Source: Gaiellasilicea sp963806955 (GTDB taxonomy: Bacteria; Actinomycetota; Thermoleophilia; Gaiellales; Gaiellaceae). From it: a stretch of 64,000 nucleotides of DNA. Made by a program: the position numbers and the translations under genes. Of this stretch, positions 17,141 to 25,326 are shown in pieces. The stretch is from assembly GCA_963806955.1 (NCBI GenBank), contig CAWDZG010000002.1:186001-250000 (forward strand), given 5' to 3'. The notes beneath the pieces were generated by a model that had not been told where the DNA came from, made no database searches, and saw nothing but the letters and a program-made list of their open reading frames with translations. The number at the start of each line of letters is the position of its first letter. The stretch's first letter is position 1.

Positions 17141-17769
17141 AGCGCCGCGTCGTCCTCGTCGACGACCACGACCTCTTTCGCGCCGGAGTGCGGAGCGAGA
17201 TCGGCGACGCCGTCGAGATCGTCGGCGAGGCCGCGTCCGTCGCCGACGCGGTGCCGCTGATCCGCGAGCTCGACCCCGACGTCGTCCTGCTCGACGTGCA
17301 CCTGCCCGACGGCGGCGGCCATGCCGTGATCGCGCAGGTGGCGCCCGAGCGCCCGGGCGTGCGCTTCCTCGCGCTTTCGGTCTCCGACGCCGCCGAAGAC
17401 GTGATCGACGTGATCAGGGCAGGCGCCCGCGGCTACGTGACGAAGACGATCTCCGGCCCGGAGCTGGTCGACGCGATCGAGCGCACGGCCGACGGCGACG
17501 CGGTCTTCTCGCCGCGGCTCGCCGGCTTCGTCCTCGACGCCTTCCGCAGCGGCGAGGCCGTCGCGGACGCCGAGCTCGACACGCTCACCACCCGGGAGCG
17601 CGAGGTGCTGCAGCTGATCGCGCGCGGCTACCGCTACAAGGAGATCGCGGCGCGGCTCCACCTCTCGGTGAAGACGGTCGAGAGCCACGTCTCGGCCGTG
17701 CTCCGCAAGCTGCAGCTCTCGAGCCGGCACGAGCTGACCCGCTGGGCCACGGAGCGCCGCCTGATCTGA
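17137..17769 (+). CDS. LuxR/NarL-family response regulator (LiaR-like)
   Basis: 210 residues. The receiver domain has the acidic pair in VVLVDDHDLFRAGV, phospho-Asp in PDVVLLDVHLPDGGG and Lys in RGYVTKTI. The C-terminal LuxR-type HTH reads TTREREVLQLIARGYRYKEI and KTVESHVSAVLRKLQLSSRH. Receiver residues are intact, unlike the regulator at 34.6 kb. It is the output of the overlapping PspC-kinase; its targets may include its own operon. Two identical palindromes lie just after its stop. Confidence 0.93.
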   Translation: MKRRVVLVDDHDLFRAGVRSEIGDAVEIVGEAASVADAVPLIRELDPDVVLLDVHLPDGGGHAVIAQVAPERPGVRFLALSVSDAAEDVIDVIRAGARGYVTKTISGPELVDAIERTADGDAVFSPRLAGFVLDAFRSGEAVADAELDTLTTREREVLQLIARGYRYKEIAARLHLSVKTVESHVSAVLRKLQLSSRHELTRWATERRLI

Positions 17770-17770
17770 G

Positions 17771-17793
17771 CCAAGTAACAGTCTGTTACTTGG
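17771..17793. repeat. Perfect 23-bp palindrome, copy 1
   Basis: Arms CCAAGTAACAG and CTGTTACTTGG are separated by a single T. It starts one base after the LuxR stop. It is far richer in A/T than the surroundings. The identical copy at 17844 suggests a repeated functional element: a regulator site, or the terminator half of a convergent gene pair. Confidence 0.85.
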
Positions 17794-17843
17794 AGGTCTC
17801 GGCCCGCAACGACTCGACTCCGGCCGGAGCGACCGCTCGAGGC

Positions 17844-17866
17844 CCAAGTAACAGTCTGTTACTTGG
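17844..17866. repeat. Perfect 23-bp palindrome, copy 2
   Basis: Base-for-base identical to copy 1, 50 bases further on. It contains the TAA stop and last codons (Ala-Lys) of the primase gene on the minus strand, so coding and palindrome constraints overlap here. No U-tract follows on either strand. Confidence 0.85.
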
Positions 17867-18879
17867 CCGGCTTCGGCTTCTTCGCGCGCGACGGCTGCAC
17901 GCGCTTCGGCTCGCCCGGCATCTTCGGGAAGTTCGGCGGGTACGGAGCCTCGCCCTCTCCCGCCGCCTCCTCGCGCTCGACCCACTCGAGCAGGACGTTC
18001 AGGTCACAGACCGCCTCGTCGATCCCGGCCTGGACGTCGCCGAGCTTCGCGAAGCGCTTCGGCATCGTCGCGAGCGTGAAGTCCTCGGTCTCGACGTCCG
18101 GGAGCTCGTCCCAGGCCACGGGCGCGGAGACGGTCGCGTCGGGCCGGCCGCGCACCGAGTAGGCCGAGGCGATCGTGCGGTCGCGGGCGTTCTGGTTGTA
18201 GTCGATGAACACCTTCTCGCCGCGCTCCTCCTTCCACCAGGCCGTCGTGACCTTCTCCGGCAGCCGGCGCTCGATCTCGCGAGCGAACGCGAGCGCGCAG
18301 CGGCGCACGACGGGGAAGTCCCACCTGGGCTCGATCCGGCAGGCGACGTGGATGCCGCGGTTGCCCGACGTCTTCGGCCAGCCCGTCCACCCCAGCTCGG
18401 CGAGCGTCTCGCGCACGACCGCGGCGACCGCCTTCGCGTCGGCGAAGCCCGTGCCCGGCTGCGGGTCGATGTCGATCCGCAGCTCGTCCGGCTTGTCGAC
18501 GTCCGCGCGCCGCGACGGCCACGGGTGGAAGTCGACGACGGCGAGGTTCGCCGCCCACGCCACCTGCGCCACTTCGGTGACGCAGAGCTCGTCGGCATGG
18601 CGGCCGGACGGGAAGGTGACCCGAGCCGCCTCGACCCACTCCGGCCGCTTCTCCGGCACCCGCTTCTGGTAGATCATCTCGCCCTCGACGCCGTCCGGGA
18701 AGCGGCGGAGCTGCGTCGGCCGCTCGTAGAGGGCGCGCACGATCCCCTCGCCGACCGAGAGGTAGTAGTGGACCAGATCGCGCTTCGTCTCTCGCGCGCG
18801 CGGGAAACAGGACCTTGTCCGGGTTCGTGACCTTCACGACCCGGCTCTCCACCTCGAGCTCCACGAACGGCGACGCCAT
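17859..18879 (-). CDS. LigD-type primase/polymerase domain protein, frameshifted
   Basis: Archaeo-eukaryotic primase of the LigD polymerase type (about 339 residues), used in bacterial NHEJ to fill and extend ends with preference for ribonucleotides. Visible motifs are VTNPDKVLFP at the N-terminus, EGEMIYQKRVPEKRPEW, DELRIDIDPQPGTGFADA with the catalytic Asp pair, KTSGNRGIHVACRI, and DYNQNARDRTIASAYSVRGRP. The N-terminal 25 residues are one frame off from the rest; the shift lies in the GCGCGCGC run near 18800, and the span of 1021 bases fits one extra base. The ligase counterpart is a separate gene at 10.5 kb. The stop lies inside palindrome copy 2. Confidence 0.85.
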
Positions 18880-18939
18880 TGGTGTGGACGGTACAGCGTG
18901 GTAGGTTCGCGTTCCGACTGTCCGACTCCGGGAGCCCTC

Positions 18940-19848
18940 ATGCGCAAGCTCGTCGTCTTCCTCTCCGTCCTCACGCTGGCCGTCGTCGCCGCAGGCTGCG
19001 GCTCCGACGACGAGGAGGCGGCTGCACCCACGACGGCGGCGGCGACGACCGACGCGACTGCCGACGGCTGCGCGAAGGAGAGCCTCGAGCTCGTCGAGGC
19101 GGGACGGCTGACGATCGGCACGGACAACCCCGCCTTCCCGCCGTGGTTCGAGGGTGGGACGCCCGAGGGCTCCGACTGGGAGTTCAACGATCCGGCGACC
19201 GGCGAGGGCTTCGAGAGCGCCGTCGCCTACGCCGTCGCCGAGGAGCTCGGATTCGCCGACGACGAGGTCGACTGGGTCGTCGTCCCCTTCAACAACTCCT
19301 TCCGCCCGGGCGACAAGAACTTCGACTTCGACATCAACCAGATCTCCGTCACCGACGAGCGCGACCGCGCCGTCGACTTCAGCGACTCGTACTACGAGGT
19401 GAACCAGGCGCTCGTCGCCCTCGCGGGCACGCCGCTCGCGGAGGTCACGTCGCGCGCGGACCTCGCCGACTTCCAGCTCGGCGCGCAGGTCGGCACGACG
19501 AGCCTCGCCTACATCGAGGACAACATCCAGCCGTCGAAGGAGCCGCGCATCTACGACACCTCGAACGACGTCGTCGCGGCACTGAACGGCAAGCAGATCG
19601 ACGGCATCGTCGTCGACCTGCCGACCGCGTTCTTCTTCGTCGGCTCGGGCGAGGTCAAGGACGGCACCGTGGTCGGCCAGTTCCCCTCGGAGGGTGGTCA
19701 GGAGCACTTCGGGATGCTGTTCGGGGAGGGCAACCCGCTCCGCGACTGCGTGAACGAGGCACTTGCCGCGCTGAAGGAGGACGGGACGCTGGCGCAGATC
19801 CAGCAGCAGTGGCTCGCCGAGAAGACCAGCGCTCCCGTACTCGAATAG
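18940..19848 (+). CDS. Polar amino acid ABC transporter, substrate-binding lipoprotein
   Basis: 302 residues. The lipoprotein signal is MRKLVVFLSVLTLAVVAAGC, with the lipobox Cys about residue 20, followed by an acidic/Ala/Thr linker. The periplasmic-binding fold of family 3 follows: AGRLTIGTDNPAFPPWF, then FDFDINQISVTDERDRAVDF. ATG 18940 is chosen over the upstream in-frame ATG at 18898 because it directly begins the signal peptide and follows GGGAG. It is the first gene of a three-gene importer; the ligand is probably an amino acid (glutamine/arginine class). Confidence 0.92.
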   Translation: MRKLVVFLSVLTLAVVAAGCGSDDEEAAAPTTAAATTDATADGCAKESLELVEAGRLTIGTDNPAFPPWFEGGTPEGSDWEFNDPATGEGFESAVAYAVAEELGFADDEVDWVVVPFNNSFRPGDKNFDFDINQISVTDERDRAVDFSDSYYEVNQALVALAGTPLAEVTSRADLADFQLGAQVGTTSLAYIEDNIQPSKEPRIYDTSNDVVAALNGKQIDGIVVDLPTAFFFVGSGEVKDGTVVGQFPSEGGQEHFGMLFGEGNPLRDCVNEALAALKEDGTLAQIQQQWLAEKTSAPVLE

Positions 19849-19868
19849 CGAGCCGCAGCTCACGTATC

Positions 19869-20660
19869 CTGGGCGGCCCCGGCGGCGGGCGCAGCCTCGC
19901 GATCGCGACGGTCAGCACCGTCGTCGTCTTCGGCGCGGCCGTACTCGTCGTCCGGAGCTCGCCTGGCTGGGCGGAGGTGCGCGAGTCGTTCTTCTACGGC
20001 CCGGAGTTCAGGGAGTCTTTCCCGGACATCCTCGACCGGTTCGGAACGAACGTGCAGCTCTTCCTGCTGGCCGAGGTGTTCATCCTGATCTGGGGGCTCG
20101 GCCTCGCGGTGCTGCGCAACCTCCGTGGCCCCGTCTTCTTCCCGCTCCGCTTCCTGTCGGCGGCGTACACGGACATCTTTCGCGGGATCCCGACGATCCT
20201 GCTCATCTTCCTGCTCGGGTTCGGTGTGCCGGCCCTGCAGATCTCCGGCGTGCCGCGGTCGCAGTTCTTCTGGGCGACGGTCTCGCTCGTGCTCGTCTAC
20301 TCGGCGTACGTCGCCGAGGTGTACCGGGCCGGCATCGACTCCGTGCACCCGAGCCAGGAGGCTGCCGCCCGGTCGCTCGGGCTGAACCGCTTGCAGGCGC
20401 TCCGCCACGTCGTGCTGCCGCAGGCGATCCGACGTGTCGTCCCGCCGTTGCTGAACGACTTCATCGGCCTGCAGAAGGACACCGCGCTCGTTGCGCTGCT
20501 CGGCGTGGTCGAGGCGTTCCGCCAGTCGCAGATCGAGGTTGCCGGCTCGTTCAACTACACCCCCTACGTCGCCACCGCGGCGATCTTCCTCGCACTGACG
20601 ATCCCGCTGACGCGCCTCACCGACTGGCTGATCGCCCGCGAGCGGAGGCGACAGCGGTGA
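19869..20660 (+). CDS. Amino acid ABC transporter permease (HisM/GlnP type)
   Basis: About 263 residues with five membrane spans and the binding-protein-dependent transport signature EAAARSLGLNRLQALRHVVLPQAIRRVVPPLLNDFIGLQKDTAL (EAA loop contacting the ATPase). The start is unclear: no ATG, GTG or TTG opens the frame before the first helix (LAIATVSTVVVFGAAVLVV). CTG 19869 is used here; the first standard codon, GTG 19977, would remove that helix. A small indel near the start is an alternative. The stop overlaps the ATPase gene as GTGA. Confidence 0.85.
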   Translation: MGGPGGGRSLAIATVSTVVVFGAAVLVVRSSPGWAEVRESFFYGPEFRESFPDILDRFGTNVQLFLLAEVFILIWGLGLAVLRNLRGPVFFPLRFLSAAYTDIFRGIPTILLIFLLGFGVPALQISGVPRSQFFWATVSLVLVYSAYVAEVYRAGIDSVHPSQEAAARSLGLNRLQALRHVVLPQAIRRVVPPLLNDFIGLQKDTALVALLGVVEAFRQSQIEVAGSFNYTPYVATAAIFLALTIPLTRLTDWLIARERRRQR

Positions 20661-21403
20661 GCGCGCTGCTCCGGATCGAGGGGGTGTCGAAGTCGTTCGG
20701 CAAGGTGCGCGTGCTGGAGGGGATCGACCTGGCGCTCGCCGAGCACGAGGTCGTGTGCCTGATCGGCGCCTCCGGCTCGGGCAAGTCGACGCTGCTCCGC
20801 TGCGTGAACCTGCTCGAGCCTGTGGACGAGGGCCGCGTCTTCCTCGGCGGCGAGGAGATCACGGCGGCCGGCGTCGACGAGAACCGGGTCCGGCGCCGGA
20901 TCGGAATCGTCTTCCAGGCGTTCAACCTCTTCCCGCACATGAGCGTGCTGGACAACGTCACCCTGGGGCCGCGCAAGGCACTCGGACAGCCTCGCCGCGA
21001 AGCCGAGGCGACCGCGGCCGAGCTGCTCGACCGGTTCGGCCTGTCGGACAAGCGGGACGACTACCCCGACCGGCTCTCCGGCGGCCAGCAGCAGCGGGTG
21101 GCGATCGTGCGCGCGCTGGCGCTCAAGCCGGAGCTGATGCTGCTCGACGAGGTGACGAGCGCACTCGACCCGGAGCTCGTCGCCGAGGTCCTGAGCGTGA
21201 TCCGGGAGCTCGCCGACGGCGGGATGACGATGCTGATCGCGACCCACGAGATGGGCTTCGCGCGCGACATCGCGAGCCGCGTCTGCTTCCTCGACGGCGG
21301 CGTCATCCTCGAGCAGGGGCCGCCCGAGCAGATCTTCCGGGCGCCCGCCGAGGCACGAACGCGCCAGTTCCTCGACCGGATCATCGCGGCGGGGCGCCTC
21401 TAG
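20657..21403 (+). CDS. Amino acid ABC transporter ATP-binding protein (GlnQ type)
   Basis: 248 residues. Walker A is GASGSGKSTLLRCVNLLE, the Q-loop lies in VFQAFNLFPHMSVLDN, the signature is LSGGQQQRVAIVRAL, Walker B is LMLLDEVTSALDPEL and the H-loop is ATHEMGFARD. The pattern FQAFNLFPHMSVLDNV is characteristic of polar amino acid importers. It powers uptake through the permease it overlaps. Complete and of normal length. Confidence 0.95.
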   Translation: MSALLRIEGVSKSFGKVRVLEGIDLALAEHEVVCLIGASGSGKSTLLRCVNLLEPVDEGRVFLGGEEITAAGVDENRVRRRIGIVFQAFNLFPHMSVLDNVTLGPRKALGQPRREAEATAAELLDRFGLSDKRDDYPDRLSGGQQQRVAIVRALALKPELMLLDEVTSALDPELVAEVLSVIRELADGGMTMLIATHEMGFARDIASRVCFLDGGVILEQGPPEQIFRAPAEARTRQFLDRIIAAGRL

Positions 21404-21412
21404 ACTGGAGCG

Positions 21413-21706
21413 ATGCTGGAGAACGACACCGCCACCGACGCGACGCTCGAGCCGCTGGACGACTGGATCGTCGTGGAGCCGCTCGACGACTCCGAGACCG
21501 CGAGCGGGCTGATCGTGCCGATCAACGAGGGCACGCAGACGCGCACCGGAATCGTCGCGGCGGTCGGCCCGGACGTCGAGGCGATCGACCCCGGCGACAA
21601 GGTGCTCTTCCCGCGCGACGCCGGCTTCGAGGTGCGGCTCGTCCGCTCGCCGCACCGTGTGCGGATGCTGAAGCGCGAGGATCTGCTCGCGCGGATCCAC
21701 GACTAG
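21413..21706 (+). CDS. GroES-family co-chaperonin
   Basis: 97 residues with the Cpn10 fold: PLDDWIVVEPLDDSETASGL, then IVPINEGTQTRTGIVAAVGP and the GDKVLFPRDAG roof/hairpin region. It is about the length of standard GroES (94-100) but diverged, including the mobile loop (SETASGLIVPINEGTQ). No groEL lies nearby, unlike the usual groESL operon, so this may be a second, specialised GroES. It sits 9 bases after the ABC ATPase gene and may be co-transcribed. Confidence 0.8.
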   Translation: MLENDTATDATLEPLDDWIVVEPLDDSETASGLIVPINEGTQTRTGIVAAVGPDVEAIDPGDKVLFPRDAGFEVRLVRSPHRVRMLKREDLLARIHD

Positions 21707-22026
21707 CCCGGACCGTGCAATGGGGCGGGTGCGATCCGCCGCATGGGATCGAGCTCCCGCCCCTGCACCGTCGACGCCCCGCCGCCCGGGGCATCGAGCT
21801 TGCTGACGGCATCCTGGCGGATGGAGGCCGCTTCACGCCATCCCTCGACCTGGGTTCACCGCGCCGCTTCACTTGATCGAGGGATCGGGCGGGAAGGCCG
21901 CGCGACCGATGCTTTCTGCGATCAAGCTCAGCAACGTGGGGGGCCGCAGCCCACCGTGCAGAGCTCTCGAGAGGCCGCGTGACGCGTAATTCCCAGCGCC
22001 GACCGCGGCCTTTCGCACGTCCGGAG
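21707..22026. other. Intergenic stretch without a recognisable gene
   Basis: About 320 bases between the GroES-like gene and the convergent RTX gene. I see no coding signal with family resemblance and no RNA fold I can name. A GC-rich patch around 21720-21785 has short imperfect inverted repeats that could act as a terminator. Confidence 0.4.
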
Positions 22027-23382
22027 CTACTTGCGGACGATCACGGTCTCGCATCGGACGACACGGTCGATCGCGTCCACGACCGCGCGATCCGCGCTTC
22101 CTGCACCGCAATCGATGCGGTCGAGCTCCCCGTCCACAGCGAAGATCAGATCGTCACCAGAACCTCCCAGCAGCCGATCAGACCCGCTGCCCCCGTCGAG
22201 CCGGTCGGGGCCGCCACGCCCGAACAGGAAGTCGTTGCCCGGGCCGCCGAGCAGCTCGTCAGCGCCCGCCGACCCGCTGAGACCATCCGAGCCGTTGCCG
22301 CCCTGCAACCTGTCGTCGCCCGGGCCGCCCTCGAGCTTGTCAGCGCCGTCACCGCCAAGCAGCAGGTCGTTGCCGAGCCCTCCGAACAACCGATCATCGT
22401 CCCCGAGCGCCCTGACCTCGTCGTCACCGGGGCCGGCTGCGAGCCCCTCTCCCCACTGGGTCCCGAGCAGCACGTCGGCTAGCGGGGTGCCACGTACGAT
22501 CGCGTGGTACGGCGCCGCCTTCACGGCGGGCGCGGCGACCTCGGCGGCGGCACGGGGCGCTGTCGCCGGTGGACTGGCGTCGACGGGCGGCGGTGCCGCC
22601 GCCGGCTGACCGTCACCCGACACGGGCGCCGTCGCTCCTTCGCCGCGCGCGTGGAAGTAGTCCACTTCGCCGACGAACGCCGGTGCAGGCGTCCCTTCGT
22701 TGCCGACGAACACCCCGACCCGCCGAACGGCCAGCTCGACCACGAACGACAGCTCCGCGACCCACGTTTCGCCGTCAACCGAATGGCGGAGCGTCCACAC
22801 GTTCCCGACCCTCGTCAGCCGCAGGTACGACGCTGTCGCAGGACCCGGAGCCAGGACAGCGAGGCCGCGTGCCGTCGCGAGGCCGCCTTCGATCGACGCC
22901 GCGAACAGGTTCGTGTCGCCGTTCTCGTGGTAGTGAGTCTCGGTCCTGAGGAGGCGCCCGTCGTCGCCCTCGACCACGATCCCCTGCAGCTGGAATGGCA
23001 GGCCCACACGGGAGTTGAACTTCGCTTCGAGCTCGAAGTCGGTGTCGGGCGACGCCTGCAGCACGCGCGGCGCCGAGTTGGTGGTGTTCCAGATCGCGTG
23101 CACGGCACCCGCCGGAACGGAGAGCGAGAGAGCGCCGTCCGACACGGCGATGTCGCTGTCCCCGAGCGGGTCGACGACAGTCCAGATCGCCGAGTCGAAC
23201 GGTCCGCCGAAGTCATCCGACCGAATCGTGACACCCGGCGCCGCGAAGCCGGGGCCGATCGTTCCCGCCAGCGCGAGCGCCAGCACTCCGAGCGCGAGCC
23301 GCCGCGCTCCGACCCGATTCCATGCTCGGCGCAACCCTTCCCCCCAACGTCGTGCCTGTGCCCCACTCCTATCGTGATGCAC
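22027..23382 (-). CDS. Secreted RTX (hemolysin-type calcium-binding) repeat protein
   Basis: 451 residues. The N-terminal signal peptide (LALGVLALALAGTIGPGFA) is followed by a DUF1349/laminin-G-like beta-sandwich (about 50-245: DDFGGPFDSAIWTVVDP, FELEAKFNSRVGLPFQLQGI). A Pro/Ala linker leads to six or so nonapeptide RTX repeats (GPGDDEVRALGDDDRLFGGL, GNDLLLGGDGADKLEGGPGD and on) of the form GGxGxDxLx that bind Ca2+. A C-terminal CGAGSADRAVVDAIDRV cap ends the protein. GTG 23382 is chosen because a basic stretch and then the signal helix follow. It is exported, perhaps surface-attached; the binding target is unknown. Confidence 0.83.
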   Translation of the reverse strand: MHHDRSGAQARRWGEGLRRAWNRVGARRLALGVLALALAGTIGPGFAAPGVTIRSDDFGGPFDSAIWTVVDPLGDSDIAVSDGALSLSVPAGAVHAIWNTTNSAPRVLQASPDTDFELEAKFNSRVGLPFQLQGIVVEGDDGRLLRTETHYHENGDTNLFAASIEGGLATARGLAVLAPGPATASYLRLTRVGNVWTLRHSVDGETWVAELSFVVELAVRRVGVFVGNEGTPAPAFVGEVDYFHARGEGATAPVSGDGQPAAAPPPVDASPPATAPRAAAEVAAPAVKAAPYHAIVRGTPLADVLLGTQWGEGLAAGPGDDEVRALGDDDRLFGGLGNDLLLGGDGADKLEGGPGDDRLQGGNGSDGLSGSAGADELLGGPGNDFLFGRGGPDRLDGGSGSDRLLGGSGDDLIFAVDGELDRIDCGAGSADRAVVDAIDRVVRCETVIVRK

Positions 23383-23468
23383 CGTAGACGCCGGGCCACT
23401 GGCCGAAGGTTCAGGTTCGCGGAGCGACGCGAGACCGGACCCTGCACCGCAGGATCCGGCTCGGTCAG

Positions 23469-23557
23469 CGGAGAGGGAGGGATTTGAACCCTCGACACGC
23501 CTAACGACGCGTAACGGTTTTCGAGACCGCCGCATTCGACCGCTCTGCCACCTCTCC
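23469..23557 (-). tRNA. tRNA-Ser(CGA)
   Basis: 89-nt cloverleaf on the minus strand. Acceptor GGAGAGG/CCTCTCC, anticodon CGA in loop CTCGAAA, long variable arm (GTTACGCGTCGTTAGGCGT region), T-arm GAGGGTTCAAATCCCTC and discriminator G. CCA is not encoded. Confidence 0.95.
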
Positions 23558-23561
23558 GTGC

Positions 23562-23584
23562 GGGAAGGCCCCGGAGGGCCTCCC
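23562..23584. terminator. Hairpin between two tRNA-Ser genes
   Basis: GGGAAGGCCC and GGGCCTCCC pair with one bulged A around a CGGA loop. It lies immediately downstream of tRNA-Ser(GCU) on the minus strand. There is no U-tract, as with most hairpins in this window. Confidence 0.45.
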
Positions 23585-23586
23585 AA

Positions 23587-23677
23587 CGGAGAAGGAGGGA
23601 TTCGAACCCTCGATGGAGGCATTCACCCCCATAACGCCTTAGCAGGGCGCCGCCTTCAGCCACTCGGCCACTTCTCC
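23587..23677 (-). tRNA. tRNA-Ser(GCU)
   Basis: 91-nt class II tRNA on the minus strand. Acceptor GGAGAAG/CTTCTCC, anticodon GCT within CTGCTAA, long variable arm with a GTTATGGGGGTGAATGCC stem-loop, T-arm GAGGGTTCGAATCCCTC and discriminator G. It reads AGC/AGU codons. Confidence 0.95.
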
Positions 23678-23886
23678 GGAAGCGGCATGGTATCGCACCT
23701 CCCCGCCGGGCCAATTCACCCTTCCGGGGCATGACCCCGCGGGCCGCCCGCGCGAGCATGGGGTTGCCGGTACTTCCCCCCTCGAATCCCCCCGGCATCT
23801 GCGGCGCCCGTTTTCTGCGGCTACAGGAAACGGGCGCTTCGCACTTTGTGGGAAGAAACTGTTGCTCCCACCCGTCTCGTGAGCAG

Positions 23887-24586
23887 ATGACGCGTGCGGC
23901 CACGCATACACCGACGGTGATCCTGGTGGACGACCATCCGCTCTTCGTCGCCGCCCTGGAGCTCTCGCTCCAGGACGCCGGCGTCGAGGTGGTCGGCACG
24001 GCCGGCAGCGGCGAGGAGGCGCTCGAGCTCGTCGGTCGCCTCGAGCCCGATGCGATCCTGCTCGATCTCGCAATGCCGGGGATGGACGGTCTCACCTGCC
24101 TTGCGCGCCTCGTCGAGGCGCATCCGGACGTGAAGGTGGTCGTCGTCTCGAGCGAGGACGACACTCACGTGATCGATCGCGCCCTCGCCGCCGGGGCCGT
24201 CTGCTTCGTCGGCAAGTGCGTGCCGCCCCAGTATCTGATCCACGCTCTACGCGCGGTTACGTGCAACGGCCTGATCCGGTACCGCGGCGGCGAGCCGGTG
24301 GCGGCGTCGCGCCAGCGCCCCCAAGGCCGACACCCACGGTCACGGGCTGACGAAGCGGGAGCTGGAGATCCTGCGCCGCGTCGCGAGCGGCGCGTCGAAC
24401 TCGCAGATGGCGCGTGCGCTCTGGGTGACGGAGCAGACGATCAAGTTCCACCTCTCGAACATCTACAAGAAGCTCGGCGTCCCGAACCGCACGGCAGCAT
24501 CCGCCGCAGCCAACGCGCGCGGCCTCCTCGGTGCGGTCGAGATCGGAATCGCCGAGATCGCGGAACGCAAGGGAGTTCTCGCCTGA
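23887..24586 (+). CDS. NarL/LuxR-family response regulator, frameshifted
   Basis: Receiver domain with the acidic pair in VILVDDHPLFVAAL, phospho-Asp in PDAILLDLAMPGMDG and Lys in VCFVGKCV. After VAASRQ the homology moves one base over within the run of five C near 24318. It resumes as APKADTHGHGLTKRELEILR, with HTH ARALWVTEQTIKFHLSNIYK and a stop at 24586. The span of 700 bases fits a single indel. The HTH closely resembles that of the regulator at 34.6 kb (same LWVTEQT-KFHLSN core), but here the phospho-acceptor site is intact. No kinase is adjacent. Confidence 0.85.
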
Positions 24587-24623
24587 GTCTGAAGAGCTGG
24601 CCCGCGCCCGTCGCGCGGAGCTC

Positions 24624-24653
24624 GGACGGGGCGGGTGGGGGCCCGCCCCGTCC
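24624..24653. terminator. Strong bidirectional hairpin
   Basis: Perfect 12-bp stem GGACGGGGCGGG/CCCGCCCCGTCC with a six-base loop, placed between the convergent response regulator gene and tRNA-Ser(GGA). No U-tract follows, but the stability and location suggest it ends both transcripts. Confidence 0.6.
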
Positions 24654-24658
24654 CTCAG

Positions 24659-24747
24659 CGGAGAGGGCGGGATTTGAACCCGCGACACGCCTTTCGACGC
24701 GTACGCGATTTCCAGTCGCGCTCCTTCGGCCGCTCGGACACCTCTCC
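24659..24747 (-). tRNA. tRNA-Ser(GGA)
   Basis: 89-nt tRNA on the minus strand. Acceptor GGAGAGG/CCTCTCC, anticodon GGA within CTGGAAA, long variable arm, T-arm GCGGGTTCAAATCCCGC and discriminator G. It completes the four standard serine isoacceptors within this window. Confidence 0.95.
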
Positions 24748-24776
24748 GGGCGTGCGTCAGGGTATCCGAGTGACCG

Positions 24777-25307
24777 TTAGCGCTGGATGGACGCGACGAC
24801 GTAGGCCGCGACATCCTGGATCTGCTGCTCGTCGAGCTGATCCGAGAACGAGGGCATCGCGCCCTTCCCGTTCGTGACGCGGTCGACCACGAGCGCCGCG
24901 TCCGGCTTTGCGTCGTCGAGGTTCGGACCGACCGCGCCCGACGCTCCGGCCGCCGCCAGCGTGTGGCAACCGCCACAGCCGCCTGAGGCAAAGACGGCTT
25001 CGCCCGCCGCGGCGTTGCCCGCAGCCTCGGGCGGGGCCTGCTCGGTCGTCGCCGGCGCCTCGCCGGTCTCGGTGCCGTGCGTCTCGGCCGCCTCGCCCTC
25101 CTCGGACTCCTTGGCGAAGACGAAGACGCCGGCGACCGTGGCGACGAACAACAGCACCGTCACGAGCGAGAAGAGCCCGAGCCGGTTGCCCGGGAAGTCG
25201 GGGTTGCGCCGGGGGAAGACGAACGACGAGAGCAGCGCGAAGACGATGAAGAGGCCCGCGACGAGCCCCAGGCCGATCTTCCCCCCGGTCGTGATCCCTA
25301 GCAGCAC
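24777..25307 (-). CDS. Membrane-anchored c-type cytochrome
   Basis: 176 residues. Two N-terminal membrane helices (KIGLGLVAGLFIVFALLSSFVF; LGLFSLVTVLLFVATVAGVFVF) are followed by an acidic/Pro/Ala linker and a single cytochrome c domain. The heme site is CGGCH in GEAVFASGGCGGCHTLA, and the probable distal Met is in GAMPSFSDQLDEQQIQDVAA. It acts outside the membrane as a mono-heme electron carrier, probably in a respiratory branch. The next gene on the strand, ClpS, lies beyond its 5' end in the opposite order, so no functional operon is obvious. Confidence 0.88.
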   Translation of the reverse strand: MLLGITTGGKIGLGLVAGLFIVFALLSSFVFPRRNPDFPGNRLGLFSLVTVLLFVATVAGVFVFAKESEEGEAAETHGTETGEAPATTEQAPPEAAGNAAAGEAVFASGGCGGCHTLAAAGASGAVGPNLDDAKPDAALVVDRVTNGKGAMPSFSDQLDEQQIQDVAAYVVASIQR

Positions 25308-25326
25308 GCGGCGGAACCTACCATCG

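Noticed and set aside
22140..22460. Tandem repeat tract as a CRISPR-like array
   Set aside because: The repeats are the 9-residue RTX codon units of a continuous minus-strand gene, with no spacers.
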